Positions 8,508 to 16,664 of a stretch of DNA of 64,000 nt are shown here, piece after piece. The notes under the pieces are model-generated. The model ran no database searches. It was given only the letters and a program-made list of their open reading frames with translations, and was not told the origin of the DNA. The stretch is taken from positions 1 through 64,000 of the forward strand of contig DATMML010000072.1 of the NCBI GenBank assembly GCA_035570235.1, in the 5' to 3' direction. A program made the position numbers and the translations under genes. Numbering within the stretch: position 1 is the stretch's first letter; each line of letters opens with the position of its first letter. This stretch comes from Vicinamibacteria bacterium. GTDB lineage: Bacteria > Acidobacteriota > Vicinamibacteria > Fen-336.

Positions 8508-9683
8508 ATGAACGAGCCCGCCGGCCGCATCTTCACGAAGAACTTCGTCGTTCTGAGCGCGTACGGGATGCTCGCCCTCGGGCTGTCCCTCATGCTCGTC
8601 ACCGGCCTGCCCCTCTACCTCAAGGGTCAGGGCTGGGAGCCGCAGCGCCTGGGCGCAACCCTCGGTGCGTACTTCCTCACGAGCATGATGGTGCGGCCGT
8701 TCGTCGGACGCGAGGCCGACCGCCGCGGTCGCAAGGCCATCCTCGTGGTGGGCGCGATCCTCATGCTGCTGCCGTGTCCCTTCTACCTGTTTCCGACTAC
8801 GGGAGTGGTGCTGGCCCTACGGATCGTCCAGGGCGTGGGCTGGGCGATGGCCACCACGGCCACTGCGGCCATGGCGTCCGAGATCGTCCCACCTGGCCGT
8901 ATAGGGGCCGGGATGGGCATCTTCGGGATCCTGAACGGCTTGGGCTTCACGTTCGGCCCCGCCCTGGGAGCCTATCTTCTGAACATTGGCGGGGGCAAGG
9001 CGTTCCTCGGTGCGGCGGCGGCGCTGGCGTCCGCGGTTCTCGTCTGCGGCTTGGTCATAGACGCCCCGCCGTCGCGAGGGGGCTCAGGGCTCACGTGGGG
9101 AGACTCGGCAACGCTTGCCCGAAGGCTGGGCCGTCCCCTGCTCGTGACCCTCGCCGTGAGCTTCGGGTACGGCGCCGTCCAGACATTCCTGCCCCTCTAC
9201 GCCCGGGCGTCGGGGGTCGCCAATCCGGGAGTCTTCTTCACGATCTTCTCGGTAATGTCCTTCGGGAGTCGTCCCGCCATGGGGAAGCTGTCGGACACCT
9301 GGGGCCGCAAGCCGACGGCGGCCCTCTTGATGCTCGTGATCGCGGCGACGTTCGCGCTCCTCAGCTACTCGGCGAGCCTGTCGTTCCTGGTGACGGCGGG
9401 CGCGTCCTACGGAATCGGTCACGGCGCCATCTACACGGTGCTGATGGCCCTTTTGGCCGATCTGACGCGTCCGCAGGACCGGGGCCTCGCATACGGCATC
9501 TTCGGAACCGCCATCGACCTCGGCATCAGCTGCGGCAACTTCGCCACCGGCGCTCTTGTCCAGCCCATCGGCTACGGGGGGGCGTTCCTTCTCGCGGCCG
9601 CGGTGGTCGTGGCTTCGCTGCCCGTGCTGCTGGGGCATAGACCAGCCCCGATGGTTAGTCCCAGCCCGGAGACAGTCAAGTGA
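8508..9683 (+). CDS. Major facilitator superfamily transporter
   Basis: A 391-aa inner-membrane protein with about 12 hydrophobic segments. The MFS signature between helices 2 and 3 is present (GREADRRGRK) with its repeat in the second half (GKLSDTWGRK). Helix 4-5 signatures are also seen (RIVQGVGWAMATT, GFTFGPALGAYL). The length is usual for the drug/sugar-efflux type. It overlaps the next gene by 4 nt (GTGA), showing tight coupling. Position between an exported reductase and cytoplasmic dehydrogenases suggests it carries the processed substrate inward, but export cannot be excluded. Confidence 0.85.
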   Translation: MNEPAGRIFTKNFVVLSAYGMLALGLSLMLVTGLPLYLKGQGWEPQRLGATLGAYFLTSMMVRPFVGREADRRGRKAILVVGAILMLLPCPFYLFPTTGVVLALRIVQGVGWAMATTATAAMASEIVPPGRIGAGMGIFGILNGLGFTFGPALGAYLLNIGGGKAFLGAAAALASAVLVCGLVIDAPPSRGGSGLTWGDSATLARRLGRPLLVTLAVSFGYGAVQTFLPLYARASGVANPGVFFTIFSVMSFGSRPAMGKLSDTWGRKPTAALLMLVIAATFALLSYSASLSFLVTAGASYGIGHGAIYTVLMALLADLTRPQDRGLAYGIFGTAIDLGISCGNFATGALVQPIGYGGAFLLAAAVVVASLPVLLGHRPAPMVSPSPETVK

Positions 9684-10414
9684 GTGACATTCAGGGCCAG
9701 GTCGCGCTCATCACCGGCGCGAGCCGTGGGATAGGCGAGGCGCTCGCCCGGGCCTTCCGCGGGGCGGGGATGCGGCTCGTCCTCTCGGCTCGTGGTTCAG
9801 AGGCCCTGCAAACGCTGGCCCACGAGCTGGACCCCGGCGGGCGTGAGGTCCTGGCCGTCCCCGGCAATGTCGGGGATAGCGCGTACTGTGAGCGCCTGAT
9901 CGCGGAGGCCGAGCGCGCCTTCGGAGCCATCGACGTCCTCGTCAACAACGCTGGCTTGGCAATCGGCGGGAAGATCGCGGAGACGCGGCTCGAGGATGTG
10001 GAGCTGATGGTAAGGGTGAACTTTCTCGGCGCCTACTACTGCACGCGCTTTGCGCTTCCGGGGATGATCGCGCGCCGCCGGGGGCACGTGGTGATGATGG
10101 ACTCGGTGGCGGGTATCAAGTACACCCCCGGGGCATCGATCTACTCCGCCACCAAGTTCGCTCTGCGCGCACTTGCGGAGGCCTTGCGCAACGAGGTCCA
10201 GTCCTACAACGTCAAAGTCACGGCGATCTATCCAGGCGTAACCCTAACGACCTACTTCGACCCGAGCAATCCAAAAGCCCTGCCGCCCCCTATGCCGCTC
10301 GAAGCCATGCTCACCTCCGAGGACGTGGCCGCGGCCACCCTCTCGGTTCTCGGGCTGCCCGATCGAGTATCGGTCAACACGGTCATCCTCAGGCCGACCA
10401 TCCAGGAGCGCTAA
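9680..10414 (+). CDS. Short-chain dehydrogenase/reductase
   Basis: A 244-aa cytoplasmic NAD(P)-dependent oxidoreductase. Visible motifs are the glycine-rich loop TGASRGIG, the NNAG strand motif and the catalytic YSATK. Ser in MMDSVAG completes the active site. The start is GTG, overlapping the TGA of the MFS gene. The next gene starts 1 bp after its stop. A second, unrelated-enough SDR (11642) lies two genes down, so two separate oxidation or reduction steps are likely. The substrate is unknown. Confidence 0.85.
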   Translation: MSDIQGQVALITGASRGIGEALARAFRGAGMRLVLSARGSEALQTLAHELDPGGREVLAVPGNVGDSAYCERLIAEAERAFGAIDVLVNNAGLAIGGKIAETRLEDVELMVRVNFLGAYYCTRFALPGMIARRRGHVVMMDSVAGIKYTPGASIYSATKFALRALAEALRNEVQSYNVKVTAIYPGVTLTTYFDPSNPKALPPPMPLEAMLTSEDVAAATLSVLGLPDRVSVNTVILRPTIQER

Positions 10415-10415
10415 G

Positions 10416-11630
10416 GTGGCGGACGAGGGAAGGGAGCCGGCGGTGGAAGACCTGGGGCGATGGCGAGCGGAGTTCCCGATCCTGGAGCGATCGGTTTACA
10501 TGATCAGCAACTCTCTAGGTGCCATGCCCCGGGGCGCGGCCGACGGCCTTGCCAAGTACGCCGAGACCTGGGCCACGCGCGGCATCCGGGCCTGGGAAGA
10601 GACGTGGTGGGAGCTGGCCGGGCAGGTCGGCAACAAGGTGGCCGGAATCATCGGAGCTCCGCAAGCGTCCGTCAGCATGCACGAGAACGTGACCACGGCC
10701 GAGACGGTGGTGCTCTCCTGCTTACGGCCGGAAGGCCATCGCCGGAAGATCGTGTGCTTGGAGATGGACTTCCCTTCCCTCATTTACCTCTACCGTGCCC
10801 ACGAGCCCTTGGGCTTCGAGGTCGCACTCGTGCCCTGCGAGCCCGATCTCACGACCTCCGTGGAGCGCCTGCTGCAGGCAATCGACGAGTCTACGCTCTT
10901 GGTCGCGCTCTCCCATGTGCTCTTCCGGAGCTCCTACATCATGGACGTGCTGCCGATCGTCAGGCGAGCGCACGCGGTGGGAGCGAGAGTCGTTCTCGAT
11001 ACTTACCAGTCGGCCGGCATCATCCCGGTGGACGTGACCGCGCTGAACGTGGACTTCGCGGTCGGAGGTTGCCTCAAGTGGCTGTGCGGCGGTCCGGGCA
11101 ACGCGTTCCTCTACACAAGGCCGGATCTCATGGGGGCTCTCGTCCCGCGGTTCACGGGCTGGGTGGGTCATCGTGATCCCTTCGCCTTCGACACCGGACC
11201 CATGACGCCGAGGGTCGACGCGCTCCGGATGATGAACGGCACCCCCTCGATCCCGGCCTATTACGCGGCCATTGCCGGCCTCGACATCGTGCGGGAGATC
11301 GGGGTCGAGCGTATCCGCGCGAAGTCAAAGAAGATGACGACTCATCTCTTCGACCTGATCGACAGAAACGGCTTCAGCTCCACGGCGTCCCGCTATCCGG
11401 AGCGGTTGGCGGGCACGGTGGCCCTAACGGTGCCCGACGCGAAATACGTGGCTCGTACCCTCAAGGCTCTCGACTTCTTGGTGGACTACCGGGTGGGCTC
11501 CGGGATACGCATCTCGCCGCACTTCTACAACACGTTTGAAGAGCTGGACCGCCTGATCGCGGAGGTGGTTCGCATCGTGAAGACGAAGGACTACGACATG
11601 ACCGCGCCGTTCACGTCTTTGGTGACCTGA
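10416..11630 (+). CDS. Kynureninase-like PLP-dependent enzyme (aminotransferase class V fold)
   Basis: A 404-aa fold-type I PLP enzyme. Kynureninase-type signatures are YMISNSLGAMP near the start, the PLP-ring Asp in DTYQSAGIIPVD, and the PLP Lys in GGCLKWLCGGPGNAFLY (about residue 223). The C-terminal domain includes SGIRISPHFYNTFEELD. Kynureninases cleave beta-carbonyl amino acids to alanine and a carboxylic acid; relatives act as epimerases or cysteine desulfurases, so the exact reaction is not settled. The start is GTG, 1 bp after the SDR stop. The benzoate-CoA-ligase-like gene of the same operon would suit an aromatic acid product (inference). Confidence 0.8.
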   Translation: MADEGREPAVEDLGRWRAEFPILERSVYMISNSLGAMPRGAADGLAKYAETWATRGIRAWEETWWELAGQVGNKVAGIIGAPQASVSMHENVTTAETVVLSCLRPEGHRRKIVCLEMDFPSLIYLYRAHEPLGFEVALVPCEPDLTTSVERLLQAIDESTLLVALSHVLFRSSYIMDVLPIVRRAHAVGARVVLDTYQSAGIIPVDVTALNVDFAVGGCLKWLCGGPGNAFLYTRPDLMGALVPRFTGWVGHRDPFAFDTGPMTPRVDALRMMNGTPSIPAYYAAIAGLDIVREIGVERIRAKSKKMTTHLFDLIDRNGFSSTASRYPERLAGTVALTVPDAKYVARTLKALDFLVDYRVGSGIRISPHFYNTFEELDRLIAEVVRIVKTKDYDMTAPFTSLVT

Positions 11631-11641
11631 GGTCGTCCACT

Positions 11642-12388
11642 ATGACGGAGCGAGTCGCGCTGGTAACAGGGGCCGCGGGAGGTATCGGCCTAGCGACCTG
11701 TCGAGCCCTCCTCGCCCGGGGTGGGGCTGTGATCGGCGTCGACTTGGACGAAGACCGGCTCTCCCAGTCCCGCGCGCGCCTCGTGGACTCGGGGCTCCTG
11801 GGTTTCACGACCTACTGCGCCGATCTCACGGACGCGGCGAAGGTTGCGGAGCTCTTCGCATGGGTCGAGCAACAGCACCAGGGTCTGGACGTGCTCGTCA
11901 ACAACGCGGGCACCTGCATTTGCACAGAGTTCGTCGACATCTCGCCAGACGAGCTGCGCCGGCAGATGGCCATCAACTTCGACAGCGCCTTTTACTGCTG
12001 TCAGCACGCGATCCCGCTCATGCTGAAGCGGCCAGGGATCAAGAAGATCGTCAACATCTCCTCGAACGGAGCCTACAACTTCGATGTGTTCGACCCCGCC
12101 CACTACCGAGCGAGTAAGGCCGCCCTCGACACGCTCACAAAGCACTTGACGCGGCGCTATGCGCGCGAGGGGATCGCCGTGAACTCGATTGCCCCGGCCA
12201 TGACCCGGACCGACCTTTTCAAGGTGGTAGGTCCGGAAGTGCTGGAGAAGGCGCTGGCCGCCATGCCGCGGGGCCGGCCCCTCGAGCCCGATGAAGTCGC
12301 GGCTTGGGTGGCGTTTCTTGCCTCTCCGGCCGGCGACTGCGCAAGCGGTAACGTCATCATTCTGAACCAAGGCCGCGATGTCCGTTGA
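11642..12388 (+). CDS. Short-chain dehydrogenase/reductase (3-oxoacyl-ACP reductase-like)
   Basis: A 248-aa SDR with TGAAGGIG at the nucleotide site, an acidic VDLDED after strand 2 (favouring NAD over NADP), VNNAGTC, the catalytic Ser in NISSNGAY and YRASK. The C-terminus (GNVIILNQGRD) matches the classical family. ATG 11642 is 11 bp after the PLP gene and the gene overlaps the permease by 11 bp. The substrate is unknown; its pairing with the SDR at 9680 points to two redox steps in one pathway. Confidence 0.85.
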   Translation: MTERVALVTGAAGGIGLATCRALLARGGAVIGVDLDEDRLSQSRARLVDSGLLGFTTYCADLTDAAKVAELFAWVEQQHQGLDVLVNNAGTCICTEFVDISPDELRRQMAINFDSAFYCCQHAIPLMLKRPGIKKIVNISSNGAYNFDVFDPAHYRASKAALDTLTKHLTRRYAREGIAVNSIAPAMTRTDLFKVVGPEVLEKALAAMPRGRPLEPDEVAAWVAFLASPAGDCASGNVIILNQGRDVR

Positions 12389-13844
12389 TCCCTCCGCGCC
12401 GAGCAGAGCCGCATCCTCCGATCTCCGGAACCACCCGAGCGTTCAAAGAGAGCAGGGATTGGCCCGTCAGCTTGGTGTGCGGCAGCAGGCGATGCTTGCG
12501 GTCGGGGGGGCCATCGGCACCGGGCTCTTCCTGGGCAGCGGCCTCTCCGTTGCCCGGGCCGGCCCGGGCGTGATCATTTCCTACCTGTTTGCGGCCGTGA
12601 TCGCGCTGCTGCTGGGGTTCGCGCTGACCGAGATGTGTGTCGCCCACCCCACGGCCGGCTCTTTCGGGGTCTACGCCGAGATGTACTTATCACCCTTCGC
12701 CGGCTATGCCGTTCGCCTCAGCTACTGGATGATGCAGGTGGTGTCCACCGGCGGGCACATGGTGGCGGTCTCCATCTACATGCAGTACTGGTTTCCGCGG
12801 GTTCCGGGAGCGGTCTGGGTTGTCGGGTTCTCTCTCGTGCTCGTGTGGCTGAACGCGCGCGCGGTGGGGGTCTACGGTGAGCTCGAGTACTGGTTCGTGA
12901 TGATCAAGGTGGTGGCGGTCGTCGTCTTCATCATGCTCGGCCTCGGCCTCCTCCTCGGCTGGACCGGCAAGCCTGCGATCGGCTTCAGGCATTTCACCGC
13001 GGATGGGGGCTTCTTCCCATTGGGTCTGACCGGGGTCTGGCTGGCCTGTTCCTTCGTCATTTACTCGTTTATCGGCGTCGAGGTAGTAGCAGTCACCTCG
13101 GGAGAGGCGGTGAATCCCGAGCGCACGATTCCCCGCGCCATGATCCGGATGATTCTCGGCCTGTCCGCGATCTACATCACGACGGTGGTGGTGCTGGTTG
13201 GGATCATGCCCTGGAGGGATGCAGGAGCGGACGAGAGCCCCTTCGTGACCGTCCTGGGCCGGACGGGGATACTGGGGGCGGCCGGGCTCATGAACTTTGT
13301 AGTTCTGACTGCAGCGCTCTCCGCGGCCAACGCGAATCTTTACCTTGTGGCGCGGACACTTTTCTCCCTGGCCCGCGCGGGATTCGTGCCTGAGTCGGTG
13401 GGCCGTGTCAACGACAGGGGGACGCCGGTGAACGCGCTCGTCACCTCGAGCCTGGGCCTCGCCCTGGCCGTGCTCGTGCGTTGGCTCTGGCGGGACTCGG
13501 CTTACGTCTGGTTCCTGGGTGTGGCCCTTTTTGGGGCGCTGCTGGTCTGGATCATGATCTTCGTGGTTCACCTCGCGTTCCGACGAGCCTGGGAGCGCGT
13601 GGATCGCGCGCCCTTGCCTTTCCGCAGTCCCGTCGGAAGAGCCGGCTCGGTCGTCGGCGCGTTGCTCGTCGGGGCAATCCTCATCACGACCTGGTGGGTC
13701 CCGGGGCTCCGCTCCACCCTGTTGGCGGCCGGGCCATGGATTGCCGTGCTCGCCGTCGGCTACGGTTTTTTACGGCCCAAGAATGAAGGAGCAGCGCCGG
13801 TGGCCCCGCGCATTCCGGGGCCCGCCGGAGCCGCTACGAAATAG
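12378..13844 (+). CDS. Amino acid permease (APC superfamily)
   Basis: A 488-aa inner-membrane transporter with about 12 helices. Helix 1 has the unwound APC signature (AVGGAIGTGLFLGSG), followed by ISYLFAAVIALLLGF and ALTEMCVAHPTAGSFGVYAE. Helix 6 carries SFIGVEVVAVTSGEAVNPER, as in the GABA/proline/asparagine permease branch. The ~40-residue cytoplasmic start includes a stretch unrelated to the family. The gene sits between an SDR and the XRE-cupin regulator in the operon, so it probably imports an amino-containing substrate or product. Confidence 0.88.
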   Translation: MSVDPSAPSRAASSDLRNHPSVQREQGLARQLGVRQQAMLAVGGAIGTGLFLGSGLSVARAGPGVIISYLFAAVIALLLGFALTEMCVAHPTAGSFGVYAEMYLSPFAGYAVRLSYWMMQVVSTGGHMVAVSIYMQYWFPRVPGAVWVVGFSLVLVWLNARAVGVYGELEYWFVMIKVVAVVVFIMLGLGLLLGWTGKPAIGFRHFTADGGFFPLGLTGVWLACSFVIYSFIGVEVVAVTSGEAVNPERTIPRAMIRMILGLSAIYITTVVVLVGIMPWRDAGADESPFVTVLGRTGILGAAGLMNFVVLTAALSAANANLYLVARTLFSLARAGFVPESVGRVNDRGTPVNALVTSSLGLALAVLVRWLWRDSAYVWFLGVALFGALLVWIMIFVVHLAFRRAWERVDRAPLPFRSPVGRAGSVVGALLVGAILITTWWVPGLRSTLLAAGPWIAVLAVGYGFLRPKNEGAAPVAPRIPGPAGAATK

Positions 13845-13845
13845 C

Positions 13846-14463
13846 ATGCGCAGGATCACGGCGACGCCTCGAGGAACCCGCGCGCTCGGCGCGCAGCGGC
13901 GGGATTCGGTCAAAGCCATTGGCAAGCAGGTGGGGGAGCGAATCGCGGCCCTGCGGCTCGAAAGGCGCCTCACCCTGGAGGCCCTGGCGGGCGGCACGGG
14001 TCTCACCACTTCGTTCCTGAGCAAGCTGGAACGCGGCCAGACAAGCATCTCGGTGGACAACCTCCGCAACGTGGCCCACTTCCTGGGCGTTGAGATGGTC
14101 CACTTCTTCGAGCAGAACGAATCCTTGAACGCGATCGTGACGGCAACCGGACAGGGGACGCCCCTCCGCGTCGGGAACACCAGTGCCACCGGCGAGTCGC
14201 TCATCAGCGTGGCCCGCAGCGCGCTCCAGGCGACCCTGTACCGCACGCCACCGGGGCAGGGTCGCTCCCCCGGCTTCTCGCACCCTGGTGAAGAGTTCGT
14301 GTTTGTGATTGGCGGCAGAATCCGGTACCGAGTAGCGGATGTCGAGTACCTGCTCGGGAAGGGCGACTCGATCTGGCACAAGAGCAGCGAGCCGCACGGC
14401 TGGAAGAATGTCGGCTCCGGGCCGGCCCTGACCCTGCACGTCAACACTCCACCTGTATGGTGA
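13846..14463 (+). CDS. XRE-family transcriptional regulator with C-terminal cupin domain
   Basis: A 205-aa DNA-binding protein. An XRE helix-turn-helix spans about residues 25-85 (IAALRLERRLTLEALAGGTG, TSFLSKLERGQTSISVDNL) and a cupin_2 ligand-binding barrel about 125-200 (FSHPGEEFVFVIGG, GDSIWHKSSEPHGW). This is the build of PuuR/SutR-type regulators, which respond to small metabolites. The ATG at 13846 is 1 bp after the permease stop; the frame is open further upstream but only within the permease gene. It overlaps the ligase by 7 bp. It likely controls this operon and is the best candidate in the window for the TTGTTCA-type sites (inference). Confidence 0.85.
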   Translation: MRRITATPRGTRALGAQRRDSVKAIGKQVGERIAALRLERRLTLEALAGGTGLTTSFLSKLERGQTSISVDNLRNVAHFLGVEMVHFFEQNESLNAIVTATGQGTPLRVGNTSATGESLISVARSALQATLYRTPPGQGRSPGFSHPGEEFVFVIGGRIRYRVADVEYLLGKGDSIWHKSSEPHGWKNVGSGPALTLHVNTPPVW

Positions 14464-16067
14464 CGCCCGGACCCCTCCGCGCCGCCGACCTACCCCTCTA
14501 CTACAACGCGGTCCACATCCTTGAGCACAACCTCGCCCTGCGCGGGGGCAAGATTGCGCTCCTCACCCCCTCGCGGGCCCTCACCTTTGCGGAAGTATCC
14601 GCGGAGGTCAATCGTGTGGGCAATGCGCTTGTGCGGCTGGGGGTGCGCTTCGGAGAGACTGTGGGCCTGCTGTGCCTCGACTCCGCGGAGTGGGTGACGA
14701 GCTTCTTCGGGATCATGAAGATCGGTGGGGTAGCGGTAGGGCTTAACACGCTGCTCAAGCCTCGTGAGCAGGCGTACACCCTGACCGACGCCCGGGTGCG
14801 CGTGCTCATCGTCCACCGTGACTTGCTACCCACCATCGAGCCCATTCGAGACGAGCTTCGCTTTCTCGAGCACGTGATCGTGGTGGGGGGTATGGGCCGG
14901 CCAGGCGATCCGAGTTTCTCCGAGTGGATCGCCCCCGAGACCGACCAACTCCACCCGGCTTCCACGCACCGCGAGGACTTCTGCTCGCTCAACTACTCGA
15001 GCGGGACCACCGGCGAGCCCAAGGGGATCCTGCACGCCCATAAAGACTACCCAATCACCGCGCAGCTCGTGGGTGTCAACGGGCTGGGCCTCAGCGAAGC
15101 CGATCGTACTTTCGGCGCTCCGAAGCTCTTCTTCACGTTTGGCACCGGGGGAAACCTCATCTTTCCCTGGTTCGTCGGAGCGAGCGTGGTGCTCTACCCA
15201 GGCCCGCCACGCGTGGCCACGAACGTCCTCGAGGTCATCGACCGCTTCAAGCCCACGATCCACTACAACGCGCCTACTGGGTACGCGGCGATGCTCGCCG
15301 TGGCCGACTTCACCAGCAAGTACGACCTCCGCTCTCTGCGCCTCTGCGTGTCGGCAGGGGAAGCGCTGCCCGCTCCGATCTTTCTTGCCTGGAAGGAGCG
15401 GACGGGAGTGGAGATCGTGGACGGTCTCGGCTCTACCGAGAACTTTCACATGTTCATCATGGGGCGGCCCGGCGAAATCCGTCCCGGCGCCACGGGCAAG
15501 CCGATCGAGGGCTACGAGGTGCGGCTTCAGGACGACGAGGGGCGGGACGTGCCGCATGGCCAGATCGGAAACCTGTTCGTCCGGGGGGAGACAGCGGCCC
15601 TCGCATACTTGCACCAATATGCGGCCAGCCAGCGAACGTTTCAGGGGGAGTGGCTGCGAACAGGAGACAAGTACTTCGTGGACGAGGGAGGCTATTTCTG
15701 GCATGCCGGCCGCTCCGACGACATGCTCAAGGTGGGTGGGATCTGGGTCTCGCCGGTCGAGGTGGAGAGCACCCTTCTCTGCCATCCGGCGGTGCTGGAG
15801 TGTGCTGTGATCGGCCAAGAGGACCCGGCCGGGCTCATCAAGCCGAAGGCATACGTGGTGCTGAAGGAGGGACACGCGGCGTCGGCTGACCTCTCCGCGG
15901 CGCTGATCACGTTCTGCCGGCAACGGATTGCCGATTACAAGCGGCCCCGATGGGTCGAGCTGGTGGCGGAGCTGCCGAAGACCGCCACCGGCAAGATTCA
16001 GCGGTTCAAGCTAAGAGAACGCTCCGAGGCGCGAGTCTCGGTCGCGCCCGCCGGTGACGGCGTCTGA
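14457..16067 (+). CDS. Acyl/aryl-CoA ligase of the benzoate-CoA ligase type
   Basis: A 536-aa ANL-superfamily adenylate-forming enzyme that would activate a carboxylic acid to its CoA thioester with ATP. Motifs: phosphate loop YSSGTTGEPKG (~180), adenine-binding GLGSTE, hinge GRSDDMLKVGG and the C-terminal catalytic Lys in PKTATGKIQRFK. The start (YYNAVHILEHNL) and NTLLKPREQAYTL resemble benzoate/aminobenzoate-CoA ligases more than acetyl-CoA synthetases, though substrate choice cannot be proved by eye. With a kynureninase-like enzyme in the same operon, an aromatic acid is a reasonable guess. It overlaps the regulator by 7 bp. Confidence 0.85.
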   Translation: MVTPGPLRAADLPLYYNAVHILEHNLALRGGKIALLTPSRALTFAEVSAEVNRVGNALVRLGVRFGETVGLLCLDSAEWVTSFFGIMKIGGVAVGLNTLLKPREQAYTLTDARVRVLIVHRDLLPTIEPIRDELRFLEHVIVVGGMGRPGDPSFSEWIAPETDQLHPASTHREDFCSLNYSSGTTGEPKGILHAHKDYPITAQLVGVNGLGLSEADRTFGAPKLFFTFGTGGNLIFPWFVGASVVLYPGPPRVATNVLEVIDRFKPTIHYNAPTGYAAMLAVADFTSKYDLRSLRLCVSAGEALPAPIFLAWKERTGVEIVDGLGSTENFHMFIMGRPGEIRPGATGKPIEGYEVRLQDDEGRDVPHGQIGNLFVRGETAALAYLHQYAASQRTFQGEWLRTGDKYFVDEGGYFWHAGRSDDMLKVGGIWVSPVEVESTLLCHPAVLECAVIGQEDPAGLIKPKAYVVLKEGHAASADLSAALITFCRQRIADYKRPRWVELVAELPKTATGKIQRFKLRERSEARVSVAPAGDGV

Positions 16068-16118
16068 TCGGATGACATTGTCCGGCCGGCTGGATGCTCT
16101 GGAAAGAGGGGGGCGTCG

Positions 16119-16394
16119 ATGGTCAGCGGGATGGTTCTGCTCATCCTGGAACGCGACAGGATCGGCGGCGTCGCCGATGAGTTGGTCGCGATGGAAGGCG
16201 TTACGGAGGTGTATTCCGTGGCCGGACACTATGATCTAGTGGCCGTGGTTCGGGTCCCGAACAATGACGCCTTAGCTGACCTGATAACGGGTCGGATGCT
16301 CAAGGTGAAGGGTATCGTTCGTTCGGAGACGCTGATCGCATTCAAGGTCTACTCGCGCTATGACCTTGAGCGGCTTTTCGCGATCGGGACGTAG
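16119..16394 (+). CDS. Stand-alone Lrp/AsnC ligand-binding (RAM) domain protein
   Basis: A 91-aa protein that is only the alpha-beta effector domain of Lrp/AsnC regulators; no helix-turn-helix is present. Typical RAM features are VADELVAMEGVTEVYSVAGH, then DLVAVVRVPNNDALADLI and a C-terminal ETLIAFKVYSRYDLE. ATG 16119 follows AAAGAGGGGGG. It is the last gene of the operon, followed by a hairpin. Such stand-alone proteins form ring oligomers that bind amino acids and may act as sensors or modulators of a partner regulator; XRE-cupin (13846) is an obvious partner candidate (inference). Confidence 0.85.
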   Translation: MVSGMVLLILERDRIGGVADELVAMEGVTEVYSVAGHYDLVAVVRVPNNDALADLITGRMLKVKGIVRSETLIAFKVYSRYDLERLFAIGT

Positions 16395-16429
16395 TTTCAT
16401 CTGCCCCCGGCTGCGCTTCGGGCACACTC

Positions 16430-16460
16430 CACCTGCCCTCCCAGACGAGAGGGTCAGGTG
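16430..16460 (+). terminator. Hairpin after the 14-gene operon
   Basis: CACCTGCCCTC (16430-16440) pairs with GAGGG and CAGGTG (16449-16460) with one bulged T and an 8-nt loop, 35 nt past the last stop. No T-run follows, so it may slow or end transcription only with Rho, or protect the 3' end. Confidence 0.4.
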
Positions 16461-16597
16461 TGGTCGTGCGTGCCCAAAGCTCTGACTGGACTGGCGTTGA
16501 ACTTCCTGGGGAGAAGCAGGGGGTCATTCCAGTAAACACTAGTCCAGATAGCAAATATGCCGACGCCCTGGACAACCCAACCTCTCAGATTGTAGAC

Positions 16598-16611
16598 TTG
16601 TTTGACAAAGG
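16598..16611. promoter_or_regulatory. Inverted repeat CTTG-TTTGA-CAAAG region upstream of D-aminoacylase-like gene
   Basis: ACTTGTTTGACAAAG contains TTGT and ACAA arms 54 bp before the ATG at 16665. It resembles, but does not fully match, the TTGTTGAACAA sites seen elsewhere in the window. Confidence 0.3.
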
Positions 16612-16664
16612 AACAGAAGGTCCAAGTCCAAGGTCGCAGTTCAGCCTGAAGGGAGATAGTTGGC

